A stretch of DNA of 64,000 nucleotides from Oscillospiraceae bacterium (lineage in GTDB: Bacteria > Bacillota_A > Clostridia > Oscillospirales > Oscillospiraceae). A program made the translations under genes and the position numbers. A model generated the notes under the pieces. That model did no database searches. It saw nothing but the letters and a program-made list of their open reading frames with translations, and was not told the origin of the DNA. Location of the stretch: NCBI GenBank assembly GCA_015067895.1, contig SVLP01000001.1, positions 149,842-213,841 of the forward strand, given 5' to 3'. Positions 16,426 through 23,706 of this stretch are shown piece after piece (within the stretch, counting starts at the first letter, position 1; each line of letters begins with the position of its first letter).

Positions 16426-16490
16426 GCATGGATTAGGTTGGAAGAAAGGCCCCCTGTCCCGCTGCGACTGAGGGGGCGGTCAACGCATAG

Positions 16491-16560
16491 GCCCCCTCCG
16501 ACCTCGCTTCGCTCGGCCACCTCCCCCATTTGGCTAACGCAAAACAGGGGAGGCATGAGG
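16491..16560. repeat. MITE-like repeat, partial inverted copy
   Basis: The reverse complement matches the left part (GGGGGAGGTGGCCGAGCG...GGTCGGAGGGGG) of the 6836 and 23283 repeats; the other half is missing. Confidence 0.6.
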
Positions 16561-16572
16561 TTTTTGGGAATT

Positions 16573-17088
16573 TTACACGTCCTTAAAGATCCGCCGCCCC
16601 AGGCTGCCCCGGGTCAGGGCGCGGCAGAGGAGCCAGCCCAGGGTGAACATCACGATCAGCTCCCCGGCGGCCACATAGGCGGCGTTGATCCAGAAGGCGG
16701 CCATGGTGAAATCCGTGTCGCCCAGATAGATGGTAAGCTCCCAGCCCACCAGCACCGCGTTGAACACCGCAGGCATCGTCAGGCCCAGCAGGGGGAACCG
16801 CCGCATAAGCCGCATGGCGCCCGTGGACAGGAAGGTGGCGAAGCTGCCCACCAGGAAATCCAGGGGCAGGGCCCCGGCGAAGCTGAGGTTGAACAGCAGG
16901 CAGCCGATGGTCAGGCCCGGGATCGCAGCCGGGGTGAAGAGGGCCAGCACACACAGCGCCTCGGCGGCCCGGCACTGGATGACCCAGCTGGCGGAGCCGG
17001 GGAGCAGCAGATTCTGCAGATGGGTCAGGGCAAAGTACATGGCGCCGATGATGGCGGCATGGGTGATGGTTTTCGTCTTTTTCTGCAT
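16573..17088 (-). CDS. queT: QueT family ECF-transporter substrate-binding subunit
   Basis: 171 residues, five to six helices, no ATPase motifs. The pattern HAAIIGAMYFALT, RAAEALCVLALFTPAAIPGLTIGC and GWELTIYLGD matches the QueT family, the membrane S component that brings queuosine precursors into the cell with a shared ECF module (EcfA, A', T encoded elsewhere). The start at 17088 follows AAGGAG at 9 bases; upstream frames run into the riboswitch. The preQ1 aptamer directly ahead supports the substrate strongly. Confidence 0.92.
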   Translation of the reverse strand: MQKKTKTITHAAIIGAMYFALTHLQNLLLPGSASWVIQCRAAEALCVLALFTPAAIPGLTIGCLLFNLSFAGALPLDFLVGSFATFLSTGAMRLMRRFPLLGLTMPAVFNAVLVGWELTIYLGDTDFTMAAFWINAAYVAAGELIVMFTLGWLLCRALTRGSLGRRIFKDV

Positions 17089-17126
17089 GAAAAAATGCTC
17101 CTTTTGGACAGACCATCCCCATGAAA

Positions 17127-17199
17127 CAAAAAATGGGCGCAAAACGCCCATCCGAAGTCCCTAGTTTTGTTTACCGACAGGATGGTTTCGAACTGTCCT
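17127..17199 (-). ncRNA. preQ1-I riboswitch with terminator
   Basis: On the minus strand the aptamer (17158-17199) reads GGACAGTTCGAAACCATCC, then a short loop and the A-rich tail AAACAAAACTAGGG that inserts into the groove as in preQ1-I RNAs. It is followed by a hairpin GATGGGCG...CGCCCAT with a T-run (17127-17153). Ligand binding should therefore stop transcription before queT. Confidence 0.82.
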
Positions 17200-17213
17200 A
17201 TTGATTTTGAAAT

Positions 17214-17242
17214 AGTATAGCGTTTTTTGGCGGAATTGTCAA
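17214..17242 (-). promoter_or_regulatory. Promoter of the preQ1-queT transcript
   Basis: Consensus TTGACA (17237-17242) and TATACT (17214-17219), 17-bp spacer, minus strand. Confidence 0.85.
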
Positions 17243-17338
17243 CCGGAGAATCTTAGCCGAAGTTTTGCTCTATGGAACGATACTGTGCACTATAATGTAT
17301 CCGTCGATATGACACAAAATTCTGTAAAGGAGTAATCC

Positions 17339-18619
17339 ATGACACTTGCAATCGTTCTTTTTGCTGCTACTTATGTTTTGATGCTGACCTTCAGCAAGTA
17401 TCGCCCTTACTTCGCCCTGGCCTCCGGCGCACTGTTCATCGGGCTCGGGATGCTGCCTGTGGAGGAGATCCTGGGTGCCCTGGATTTCAACGTGCTGCTG
17501 ATGATCGGCGGCACCATGGGTCTTGTGCAGCTGTTCATTGACAGCCGGATGCCCGAGCGGATGGCAGACATGATTATGGCCAAGGTGCCCAACGTCCAGT
17601 GGGCCGCCGTGTGCCTGAGCCTGTTCGCCGGCATCATCTCCGCCTTCGTGGACAATGTGGCCACGGTGCTGATGATCGCCCCTGTCGCCATCGAGATCTG
17701 CAAAAAGCTGAAGACCAACCCTGTGCCCTTCATCATCTCCATCGCCGTCTCCTCCAATCTCCAGGGCGCGGCCACCCTGGTGGGTGATACCACCGCCATC
17801 ATGCTGGGCTCTGCCCTGGACATGACCTTCATGGACTTTTTCTTCTACAAGGGAAAGCCCTCCATGTTCTTCGTGGTGGAGCTGGGCGCGGTGCTGTCCG
17901 CGCTGATCGTGCACTTCGTCTTCCGGAAGGAGAAGGGTGCCATCCCCAAGTCCGGTCATATGACCGAGGTCAGCGACTATGTGCCCACGGTGCTGCTGTT
18001 CGGTGCCATCGGTCTGCTGATCCTGGCCTCCTTCGCCCCTGAGAGCTGGAATCTGCCCGCAGAGACCAACGGCCTGATCTGCTGCATCCTGCTCATCGTC
18101 GGCCTGATCTACAATTACGCCAGAAATAAGAACCTGGAGGCCATCACCGGCCCCCTGAAGGCCATCGACTTCGAGACCCTGGGTCTGCTGGTGGGCCTGT
18201 TCCTGATGATCGGCGGCATCTCCCACGAGGGTGTCATCGATGCCCTGGCCCATCTGCTGGCGAAGCTGGGTGCGGGCAATCCCTTCCTGATGTACACCAT
18301 CATCGTCTGGGCTTCCGTGCTGATCTCCGCCTTCATCGACAACATCCCCTATGTTGCCACCATGATCCCCGTCATTGCGGGCATCGCCGCCGAGATGGGC
18401 ATCGACTCCACCGCGCTGTACTTCGGCCTGCTGTCCGGCGCGACCCTGGGCGGCAACTGTACCCCCATCGGCGCCAGCGCCAACATCACCGGCATCGGCA
18501 TCCTGCGCCGCAACGGCCACGAGGTGACGAATTCCGACTTCTTCCGGATCGGCATCCCCTTCACCATGGCGGCCATCATTCCCGCCTACATCCTGATCTG
18601 GGTGATCTACGGCGTTTGA
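17339..18619 (+). CDS. SLC13/ArsB-type anion or cation transporter (ion transporter superfamily)
   Basis: 426 residues with about eleven helices arranged as two similar halves. Hallmarks are the two re-entrant SAFVDNVATVLMIAPVA and SAFIDNIPYVATMIPVI segments, each with an Asn in the middle, and GGNCTPIGASANITGIG. This is the layout of ArsB/NhaD/SLC13 members of the ion transporter superfamily. Which ion (arsenite, Na+/H+, dicarboxylate) cannot be decided. AAAGGAG precedes the ATG, TATAAT lies at 17291-17296, and a terminator follows. It is divergent from queT. Confidence 0.85.
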   Translation: MTLAIVLFAATYVLMLTFSKYRPYFALASGALFIGLGMLPVEEILGALDFNVLLMIGGTMGLVQLFIDSRMPERMADMIMAKVPNVQWAAVCLSLFAGIISAFVDNVATVLMIAPVAIEICKKLKTNPVPFIISIAVSSNLQGAATLVGDTTAIMLGSALDMTFMDFFFYKGKPSMFFVVELGAVLSALIVHFVFRKEKGAIPKSGHMTEVSDYVPTVLLFGAIGLLILASFAPESWNLPAETNGLICCILLIVGLIYNYARNKNLEAITGPLKAIDFETLGLLVGLFLMIGGISHEGVIDALAHLLAKLGAGNPFLMYTIIVWASVLISAFIDNIPYVATMIPVIAGIAAEMGIDSTALYFGLLSGATLGGNCTPIGASANITGIGILRRNGHEVTNSDFFRIGIPFTMAAIIPAYILIWVIYGV

Positions 18620-18633
18620 TCGCTGCATGACCA

Positions 18634-18664
18634 AAGCCCACCGGCGAGCCGGTGGGCTTTTTTG
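18634..18664 (+). terminator. Terminator of the SLC13/ArsB-type gene
   Basis: Stem AAGCCCACCGG / CCGGTGGGCTT with CGAG loop and T-run. Confidence 0.9.
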
Positions 18665-18675
18665 CGGTGCTGTGC

Positions 18676-18753
18676 TTAGATATTAGATATGAGTTATGAG
18701 ATATTAGATATAAGATGATCTCTGGTCAAAGCATATCTTATATCTCATATCTT
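18676..18753. repeat. Heptamer fold-back repeat, copy 2 (TTAGATA unit)
   Basis: Heptamers TTAGATA, TGAGTTA, TGAGATA, TTAGATA, TAAGATG face the inverted arm CATATCTTATATCTCATATC. It ends 1 base before the stop codon of the minus-strand nitroreductase gene. Confidence 0.75.
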
Positions 18754-18754
18754 T

Positions 18755-19279
18755 TCAGCCGACCTTGACAATGCGGCCCTCCTTGCGGGGGGCGGGGGTG
18801 GGATGGTCGCAGGCGGGGTAGCCCAGGATGCAGTTGCCCACGCCCCGCAGGTGCTCGGGCAGACCCCACTTGCGCAGGAGCTCCTTACCCTCGGGGGCGT
18901 CGAAGACCTGCTTCGCCCGGTGGATCCAGCAGCTGCCGAGACCCAGTGCATAGGCGGCGTTCATCAGGTTGCCCATGGCGAGAGCACCGTCCTCCACCCA
19001 GCCGCCGTAAATTTCAGGATCGGCCAGAACCACGATGACGCAGGGGGCACCGTAGAAGGGGTCAGAGGTGGCGTTCATGACGGCGGCGTTGAGCTTCGAC
19101 ATCAGGGCGATGGTCTCTGCGTCCCGGACGGCAACCAGGCGGACACCCTGGGTGTTCATGCCGCTGGGGGCGTGGATGCCTGCGGCCAGGACGATGTCCA
19201 GCAGCTCATCGGGCACGGGGCGGGAGTCGTACTTGCGGATGGAGCGGCGGTTCATAAGCGTATGGATGGATTCGTTCAT
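18755..19279 (-). CDS. Nitroreductase family protein (FMN)
   Basis: 174 residues. The start MNESIHTLMNRRSIRKYDSRPVP is the classic N-terminus of FMN nitroreductases (RRSIRKY binds the FMN phosphate), HAPSGMNTQ lies in the second FMN-contact loop, and ALGLGSCWI plus GNCILGYPA complete the fold. Such enzymes reduce nitro compounds or quinones with NAD(P)H; the natural substrate is unknown. GGAGG precedes the ATG at 19279. It has its own promoter, and its 3' end touches a heptamer repeat. Confidence 0.9.
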   Translation of the reverse strand: MNESIHTLMNRRSIRKYDSRPVPDELLDIVLAAGIHAPSGMNTQGVRLVAVRDAETIALMSKLNAAVMNATSDPFYGAPCVIVVLADPEIYGGWVEDGALAMGNLMNAAYALGLGSCWIHRAKQVFDAPEGKELLRKWGLPEHLRGVGNCILGYPACDHPTPAPRKEGRIVKVG

Positions 19280-19306
19280 GGGGGGTCCTCCTTGGCGTTT
19301 TTCTTT

Positions 19307-19335
19307 AGTATACGGTGGGCAGTGACAAAAGTCAA
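19307..19335 (-). promoter_or_regulatory. Promoter of the nitroreductase gene
   Basis: TTGACT (19330-19335) and TATACT (19307-19312), 17-bp spacer, minus strand. Confidence 0.75.
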
Positions 19336-19370
19336 CGCGGAGAATGCCCAACTTTTGTCATTGGCACCGA

Positions 19371-19399
19371 TTGACTTGTGTCCAATGGAGTGCTACAAT
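19371..19399 (+). promoter_or_regulatory. Promoter of the NhaC-family gene
   Basis: TTGACT (19371-19376) and TACAAT (19394-19399), 17-bp spacer. Confidence 0.75.
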
Positions 19400-19445
19400 A
19401 ATCCTTGATTTTGAACGAAAATAGACTGAAAACGGAGGAATTTCA

Positions 19446-20753
19446 ATGAAAAAAGGCAATCCCATTGCCCTGCTGCCGATCCTGGTGTTCCTGGTGCTGT
19501 ACCTGGGACTGGGCCTGTGGTTCGAGTACGGGCTGAAGATCCCCATGGGCTTTTACAACATCCCCATCATCATCGCCTTCCTGGTGGCGATCCTGGTGGC
19601 CTGCCTGCAGAATCGCAGATTGAGCTTTGACGAGAAGCTCACCATCATGGGTCAGGGCGTGGGCGACAAGAACATCATCACCATGCTGCTGATCTTCCTG
19701 ACCGCCGGTGCCTTCGTCGGTGTCGTGGGCCGCAGCTCCGCCCAGAGCGTGGCCTACTTCATGCTGCACATCATCCCGCCCAAGTTCGCCGTGGCGGTGC
19801 TGTTCCTGGTGGCCTGCTTTGTCTCCACCGCCATGGGCACCTCCGTCGGTACCATCACGCTGCTGACTCCCATCGCCGTGGAGGTCGCCAATGCCTCCGA
19901 TTTTGCCGTTGCTCTGTGCGTGGGCACCGTTGTCGGCGGTGCCATGTTCGGCGACAACCTGAGCTTCATCTCCGACACCACCATCGCCGCCTGCAACGGC
20001 CAGGGCTGCGCCATGAAGGATAAGTTCCGGGGCAATTTCTTCATCGCCCTGCCCGCCGCCATCGTGACCATGGCTCTGGTGCTGGTCATCACCATGCGCC
20101 AGGAGACCGCACCCATCGACCAGCCCTACAATCTGGTGCAGATCATCCCCTATGTGCTGGTGCTGGCCGGCGGCATCGTGGGCATCAATGTCTTTGTGGT
20201 GCTGCTGGTGGGCATCGTCTCCGGTGCGGTCATCATGCTGCTGACGGGCCAGACCGACGCCACCGCGCTGCTGTCCTCCATGGGCTCCGGTGCAGCGGGC
20301 ATGTTTGAGACCTCCATGGTCGCCATTCTGGTTGCCGCCATGTGCGGTCTGATCCGGGTCTACGGCGGCTTCGATGCGCTGCTGTACCTGATCCGCAAGC
20401 TCTTCAAGGGCAACAAGGGCGGCCAGCTGGGCATGGGCCTGCTGGTTGGCACCATGGACATCGCCACCGCCAACAACACCGTCGCCATCGTCATGGCCAA
20501 CCCCATTGCCAAGGAGATGAGCTCGGACTACGGCATCAGCCCCAAGCGGGCCGCCTGTCTGCTGGACACCTTCTCCTGCATCTTCCAGGGCGTCATCCCC
20601 TACGGTGCCCAGATGCTGGTGGCCATCTCCGCCTGCGCCGAGATGGGCGTGCAGATCTCTGCCTTCGACATCATGGGCTATCTGTACTATCCGTATCTGC
20701 TGCTGGTCAGCTCCCTGATCGCTATTTTCGTGGTCGGCGAGAAGAAAAAGTAA
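19446..20753 (+). CDS. NhaC-family Na+/H+ (or substrate:Na+) antiporter
   Basis: 435 residues, about eleven helices. Segments typical of the NhaC/YuiF group are STAMGTSVGTITLLTPIAVEV, GGAMFGDNLSFISDTTIAAC and GTMDIATANNTVAIVMANPIAKEM, with polar residues inside helices that would bind the cation. Members exchange Na+ for H+ or an organic acid. CGGAGG lies upstream of the ATG at 19446. The gene is monocistronic, with a promoter and a terminator of its own. Confidence 0.85.
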   Translation: MKKGNPIALLPILVFLVLYLGLGLWFEYGLKIPMGFYNIPIIIAFLVAILVACLQNRRLSFDEKLTIMGQGVGDKNIITMLLIFLTAGAFVGVVGRSSAQSVAYFMLHIIPPKFAVAVLFLVACFVSTAMGTSVGTITLLTPIAVEVANASDFAVALCVGTVVGGAMFGDNLSFISDTTIAACNGQGCAMKDKFRGNFFIALPAAIVTMALVLVITMRQETAPIDQPYNLVQIIPYVLVLAGGIVGINVFVVLLVGIVSGAVIMLLTGQTDATALLSSMGSGAAGMFETSMVAILVAAMCGLIRVYGGFDALLYLIRKLFKGNKGGQLGMGLLVGTMDIATANNTVAIVMANPIAKEMSSDYGISPKRAACLLDTFSCIFQGVIPYGAQMLVAISACAEMGVQISAFDIMGYLYYPYLLLVSSLIAIFVVGEKKK

Positions 20754-20756
20754 GGC

Positions 20757-20784
20757 TGAGGCACCCCGCGAGGGGTGCCTTTGT
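20757..20784 (+). terminator. Terminator of the NhaC-family gene
   Basis: AGGCACCCC / GGGGTGCCT stem with GCGA loop and a short T-stretch. Confidence 0.75.
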
Positions 20785-20821
20785 TGCGAAGATATTGGAA
20801 ATATGATACACTGAGGAGGCT

Positions 20822-20880
20822 CAGAAAATTTGCCCATCGAGGTCAAATTTTCTGCCGGAACGGTCGATGCCCGTTCCCTA
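20822..20880. repeat. Two adjacent palindromes in the MATE gene leader
   Basis: CAGAAAATTTG (20822-20832) pairs perfectly with CAAATTTTCTG (20844-20854); GGAACGG and CCGTTCC (about 20858-20877) form a second hairpin. They lie 30-85 bases before the MATE start codon. No second copy is seen. Confidence 0.55.
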
Positions 20881-20906
20881 CACTGGTTTTCGGAGAATGC
20901 GAAGAT

Positions 20907-22295
20907 ATGAAACAAAGAGGAATCCAAATCAATAAGGCCATGGTCGTGACGATTTTGGCCTTGGCCTGGCCGACGATGCTGGAGCAGCTGATGCAGACGG
21001 CGGTGCAGTATATTGACACCGCCATGGTCGGCTCCCTGGGTACCCAGGCCACGGCGGCGGTGGGAGCCACCTCCACGGTCAACTGGCTCATCGGAAGCTC
21101 CGTGTCCGCCCTGGGCGTGGGCTTTCTGAGCTTCATCGCCCAGGCCTACGGCGCAAGGGACAGGGAGGCCGCGTCGAAGGCGGTCATGCAGGCGGTGCTT
21201 GTGACGGTTGTCTGCGGCCTGTTCTTCACGGCGGTGACCCTGGGGCTGTCTGCACGTGTCCCCGTGTGGATGCAGGTGGACGAGTCCATCCGGGCTTTGG
21301 CGGGGCAGTATTTCTTCATTTTGTACCTGCCCATGCTGCCGAGGGCTGCGTCCATCATTTTCGGCACGGTCTTGCGGGCGGCGGGGGATACCAAGACCCC
21401 CATGAAGATCGGCGTGGGCGTGAACCTCATCAACGTGGTGCTGAATTTTCTGCTGATCTATCCCACCAGAGAGGTGGGTAAATTCGTGATCCCCGGCGCG
21501 GGGCTGGGCGTCATCGGCGCGGCCATCGCCAGTGCCGCCGCCTTCACCTTCGGCGGCGTGGCCATCACGGTGGTGCTCTGGCGGCATCCGCTGGTGTCCC
21601 CCAGGGGGCAGAAATTCCGGCCCGATTGGGCCATCCTGCGGCCCTGTCTGAAGGTAGCCATGCCCAATATGCTCCAGCGGTTCGGCACGAGCCTTGGCTA
21701 TGTGGCCTTCGCCAGCATGATAAACGCCCTGGGCGATGTGGCGACCGCAGCCCACACCATCGCAAATACCGTCGAATCTGCCTTCTACATCCCCGGCTAC
21801 GGCATGCAGACCGCCGCCGCCACCCTGGCGGGCAACGCCTACGGGGCGCGGGATCGCAAAAGACTTCAGGATCTGGCGGCCATGTTCATCCCCATCGAGA
21901 TCGGGCTCATGATCCTCTCCGGCGGCGCGCTGTTCGCGGCGGCTCCGGCGCTGATGGACATCTTCTCCAACAGTCCGGAGGTCATCGGCCTGGGCACCAC
22001 GGTGCTCCGGATGGTGGCGATTTCCGAGCCCGCCTACGGCTTCTCCATCATCATCGAGGGCATGATGCTGGGTGTGGGCAACACGAAGGAGCCCTTCTTC
22101 TACAACATTCTCGGCATGTGGGGCGTACGGATCGTGGGCACGTTCCTTTGCACCACCTTCCTGGGCGGCGGTCTGGTGGCTGCCTGGGGCTGTATGATCG
22201 CCCACAATCTGCTGCTGTTTGTGCTGTTTTTGATCTGTTATCTCCGGGGACGTTGGAACCCCATGAAACTGGAACGGAGAAAGAGAGGTCTGTGA
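20907..22295 (+). CDS. MATE family efflux transporter
   Basis: 462 residues with twelve helices in two bundles. The N-terminus IQINKAMVVTILALAWPTMLEQLMQ, the segment QYIDTAMVGSLGTQA and the later ALGDVATAAHTIANTVES are characteristic of MATE (NorM/DinF) transporters, which expel drugs, metabolites or bile-type compounds using Na+ or H+. GGAG lies 11 bases before the start. It is followed at 1 base by a small EamA protein and then an acetyltransferase, forming a probable three-gene operon. Confidence 0.92.
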   Translation: MKQRGIQINKAMVVTILALAWPTMLEQLMQTAVQYIDTAMVGSLGTQATAAVGATSTVNWLIGSSVSALGVGFLSFIAQAYGARDREAASKAVMQAVLVTVVCGLFFTAVTLGLSARVPVWMQVDESIRALAGQYFFILYLPMLPRAASIIFGTVLRAAGDTKTPMKIGVGVNLINVVLNFLLIYPTREVGKFVIPGAGLGVIGAAIASAAAFTFGGVAITVVLWRHPLVSPRGQKFRPDWAILRPCLKVAMPNMLQRFGTSLGYVAFASMINALGDVATAAHTIANTVESAFYIPGYGMQTAAATLAGNAYGARDRKRLQDLAAMFIPIEIGLMILSGGALFAAAPALMDIFSNSPEVIGLGTTVLRMVAISEPAYGFSIIIEGMMLGVGNTKEPFFYNILGMWGVRIVGTFLCTTFLGGGLVAAWGCMIAHNLLLFVLFLICYLRGRWNPMKLERRKRGL

Positions 22296-22296
22296 T

Positions 22297-22710
22297 ATGT
22301 GGTTTCTGTTCGCCCTTGGCTCTGCGGTCTTCGCGGCTCTGACCTCCATCCTGGCCAAGATCGGCATCGAGGGAGTCAATTCCAATCTGGCCACCGCCAT
22401 CCGGACAGTGGTGGTGGTCGTCATGTCCTGGGGCATGGTGTTCCTGACCAACGCGCAGCATGGCCTCGGGGACATCAGCCGGAAGAGCTGGCTGTTTCTG
22501 ATCCTGTCGGGTCTGGCCACCGGCGCGTCCTGGCTGTGCTACTACCATGCGCTCCAGATCGGCAAGGCCAGCAAGGTTGTCCCCGTGGACAAGCTCAGTG
22601 TGGTCATCACCCTGATCCTGGCCTTCGTGTTCCTCCACGAGGAATTCACCGCCAAAAGTCTGATCGGCTGCCTGCTCATCACGGCGGGCACATTAATTAT
22701 GGTACTGTAA
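22297..22710 (+). CDS. Small EamA (DMT superfamily) membrane protein
   Basis: 137 residues with five hydrophobic segments, i.e. a single EamA repeat instead of the usual two. The segment TGASWLCYYHALQIGKASKVVPVDKLSVV is typical of the family, and small EmrE-like DMT proteins work as dimers, so half length does not imply damage. It begins 2 bases after the MATE stop, so it is translated from the same mRNA. Substrate unknown. Confidence 0.82.
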   Translation: MWFLFALGSAVFAALTSILAKIGIEGVNSNLATAIRTVVVVVMSWGMVFLTNAQHGLGDISRKSWLFLILSGLATGASWLCYYHALQIGKASKVVPVDKLSVVITLILAFVFLHEEFTAKSLIGCLLITAGTLIMVL

Positions 22711-22720
22711 GGAGAATGTT

Positions 22721-23278
22721 ATGACGGAAAGAGAAAAAATGCTGGCGGGGGAGCTCTACGACGCGAATTTTGACCCCGATATCCTGAAGGAGCGGATGAA
22801 GGCCGAGACCCTGACCTGGGAATTCAATTCCCTCCGGCCCGACGATCCCCGGAAAAACGAGCTGCTGCGGCAGATCATGGGGGATCTGCAGGAGGGCGTG
22901 ACGGTGCTCAGCCCCGTGTACTTTGACTACGGCCCCCTGACGAAGCTGGGCAAGGGCACCTTTGTGAATCACGGCTGTTACTTCATGGACGGCGGCACGG
23001 TGACCATTGGAGAAAACGTGTTCATCGGCCCCTTCACGGGCTTCTACACCGCCACCCATCCCACGGACTACACCCGGCGCAACGCCGGTCTGGAGTGGGC
23101 CAAGCCCATCCGGGTGGGCGACAACTGCTGGTTCGGAGCAAACTGCTCCGTGATGCCCGGCGTGACCATCGGCAGCGGCTGCGTCATCGCGGCGGGCAGC
23201 GTGGTCACCACGGACATCCCCGACAATTCCATCGCGGCGGGTGTGCCCGCGGTGGTGAAAAAGAGGATCGAACAGTAA
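22721..23278 (+). CDS. Sugar O-acetyltransferase (Maa/LacA/NodL family)
   Basis: 185 residues. The N-terminal cap MTEREKMLAGELYDANFDPDIL is diagnostic of the maltose/galactoside acetyltransferase group. The rest is a left-handed beta helix of hexapeptide repeats with the catalytic His in YTATHPTD and the closing GSVVTTDIPDNSIAAGVPAVV. It transfers acetyl from acetyl-CoA to a sugar hydroxyl, probably as detoxification of non-metabolised sugars. An AAGGAGAATGTT site lies between it and the EamA gene, with which it is likely cotranscribed. Confidence 0.92.
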   Translation: MTEREKMLAGELYDANFDPDILKERMKAETLTWEFNSLRPDDPRKNELLRQIMGDLQEGVTVLSPVYFDYGPLTKLGKGTFVNHGCYFMDGGTVTIGENVFIGPFTGFYTATHPTDYTRRNAGLEWAKPIRVGDNCWFGANCSVMPGVTIGSGCVIAAGSVVTTDIPDNSIAAGVPAVVKKRIEQ

Positions 23279-23282
23279 AGAA

Positions 23283-23450
23283 AACCTCTTGCCTCCCCCA
23301 TTTAGGGGGAGGTGGCCGAGCGAAGCGAGGTCGGAGGGAGTCTGCCCGCTTTTCCATGAAAAGCGGGCATTTCCGCATATTTGCTTTGCAACTATGCGAA
23401 CTCCCCCCTGGCCTGCGGCCATCCCCCCGCATTTATGAGGGGGCAAGAAA
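23283..23450. repeat. MITE-like fold-back repeat, copy 2
   Basis: Nearly the same sequence and length as 6836-7005, with inverted ends TTGCCTCCCCCATTTA / CATTTATGAGGGGGCAAG and the inner hairpin GCCCGCTTTTC...GAAAAGCGGGC. Together with 23451-23517 it fills the gap before the amidase; no gene is seen there. Confidence 0.75.
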
Positions 23451-23517
23451 GGAAGCTGTTTCGCTTGACAGCCATGATATGATAAACTTGCAATCTGAAA
23501 GAAAAAGAGGGTTCCTT

Positions 23518-23706
23518 ATGAAAAACAGAAAGACAGTTCGGCTGCTGGCACTGGTGCTGGCGTTTGTGATGCTGTTTGCGGTGCCTGTGGCAGCGGAGGA
23601 GGAGACGATGTGGTCATCGTCCTGGATCCCGGCCACGGCGGCCTGGACAGCGGCTGCGAGATGGAGTATGACGGCACAGAGGTCTGGGAATCGGAGCGGT
23701 GCCTGA
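23518..23706 (+). pseudogene. Signal-peptide ORF, out of frame with the amidase
   Basis: The ATG at 23518 begins a textbook Sec signal peptide: KNRK, a long hydrophobic core (LLALVLAFVMLFAVPV) and a VAA-E cleavage site. The frame then turns into nonsense (from TMWSSS on) and stops at 23706. The amidase domain starts about 30 codons in, in the -1 frame. The two clearly belonged to one gene; joining them needs two bases fewer or one more near 23597-23609 (GCGGAGGAGGAGACG). Either a real frameshift, a sequencing error or programmed slippage. Confidence 0.7.

Noticed and set aside
19443..22520. A 1025-codon minus-strand open frame across the NhaC and MATE genes
   Set aside because: It spans two clear plus-strand genes and their terminator, and encodes a His/Asp/Gly-rich nonsense product.
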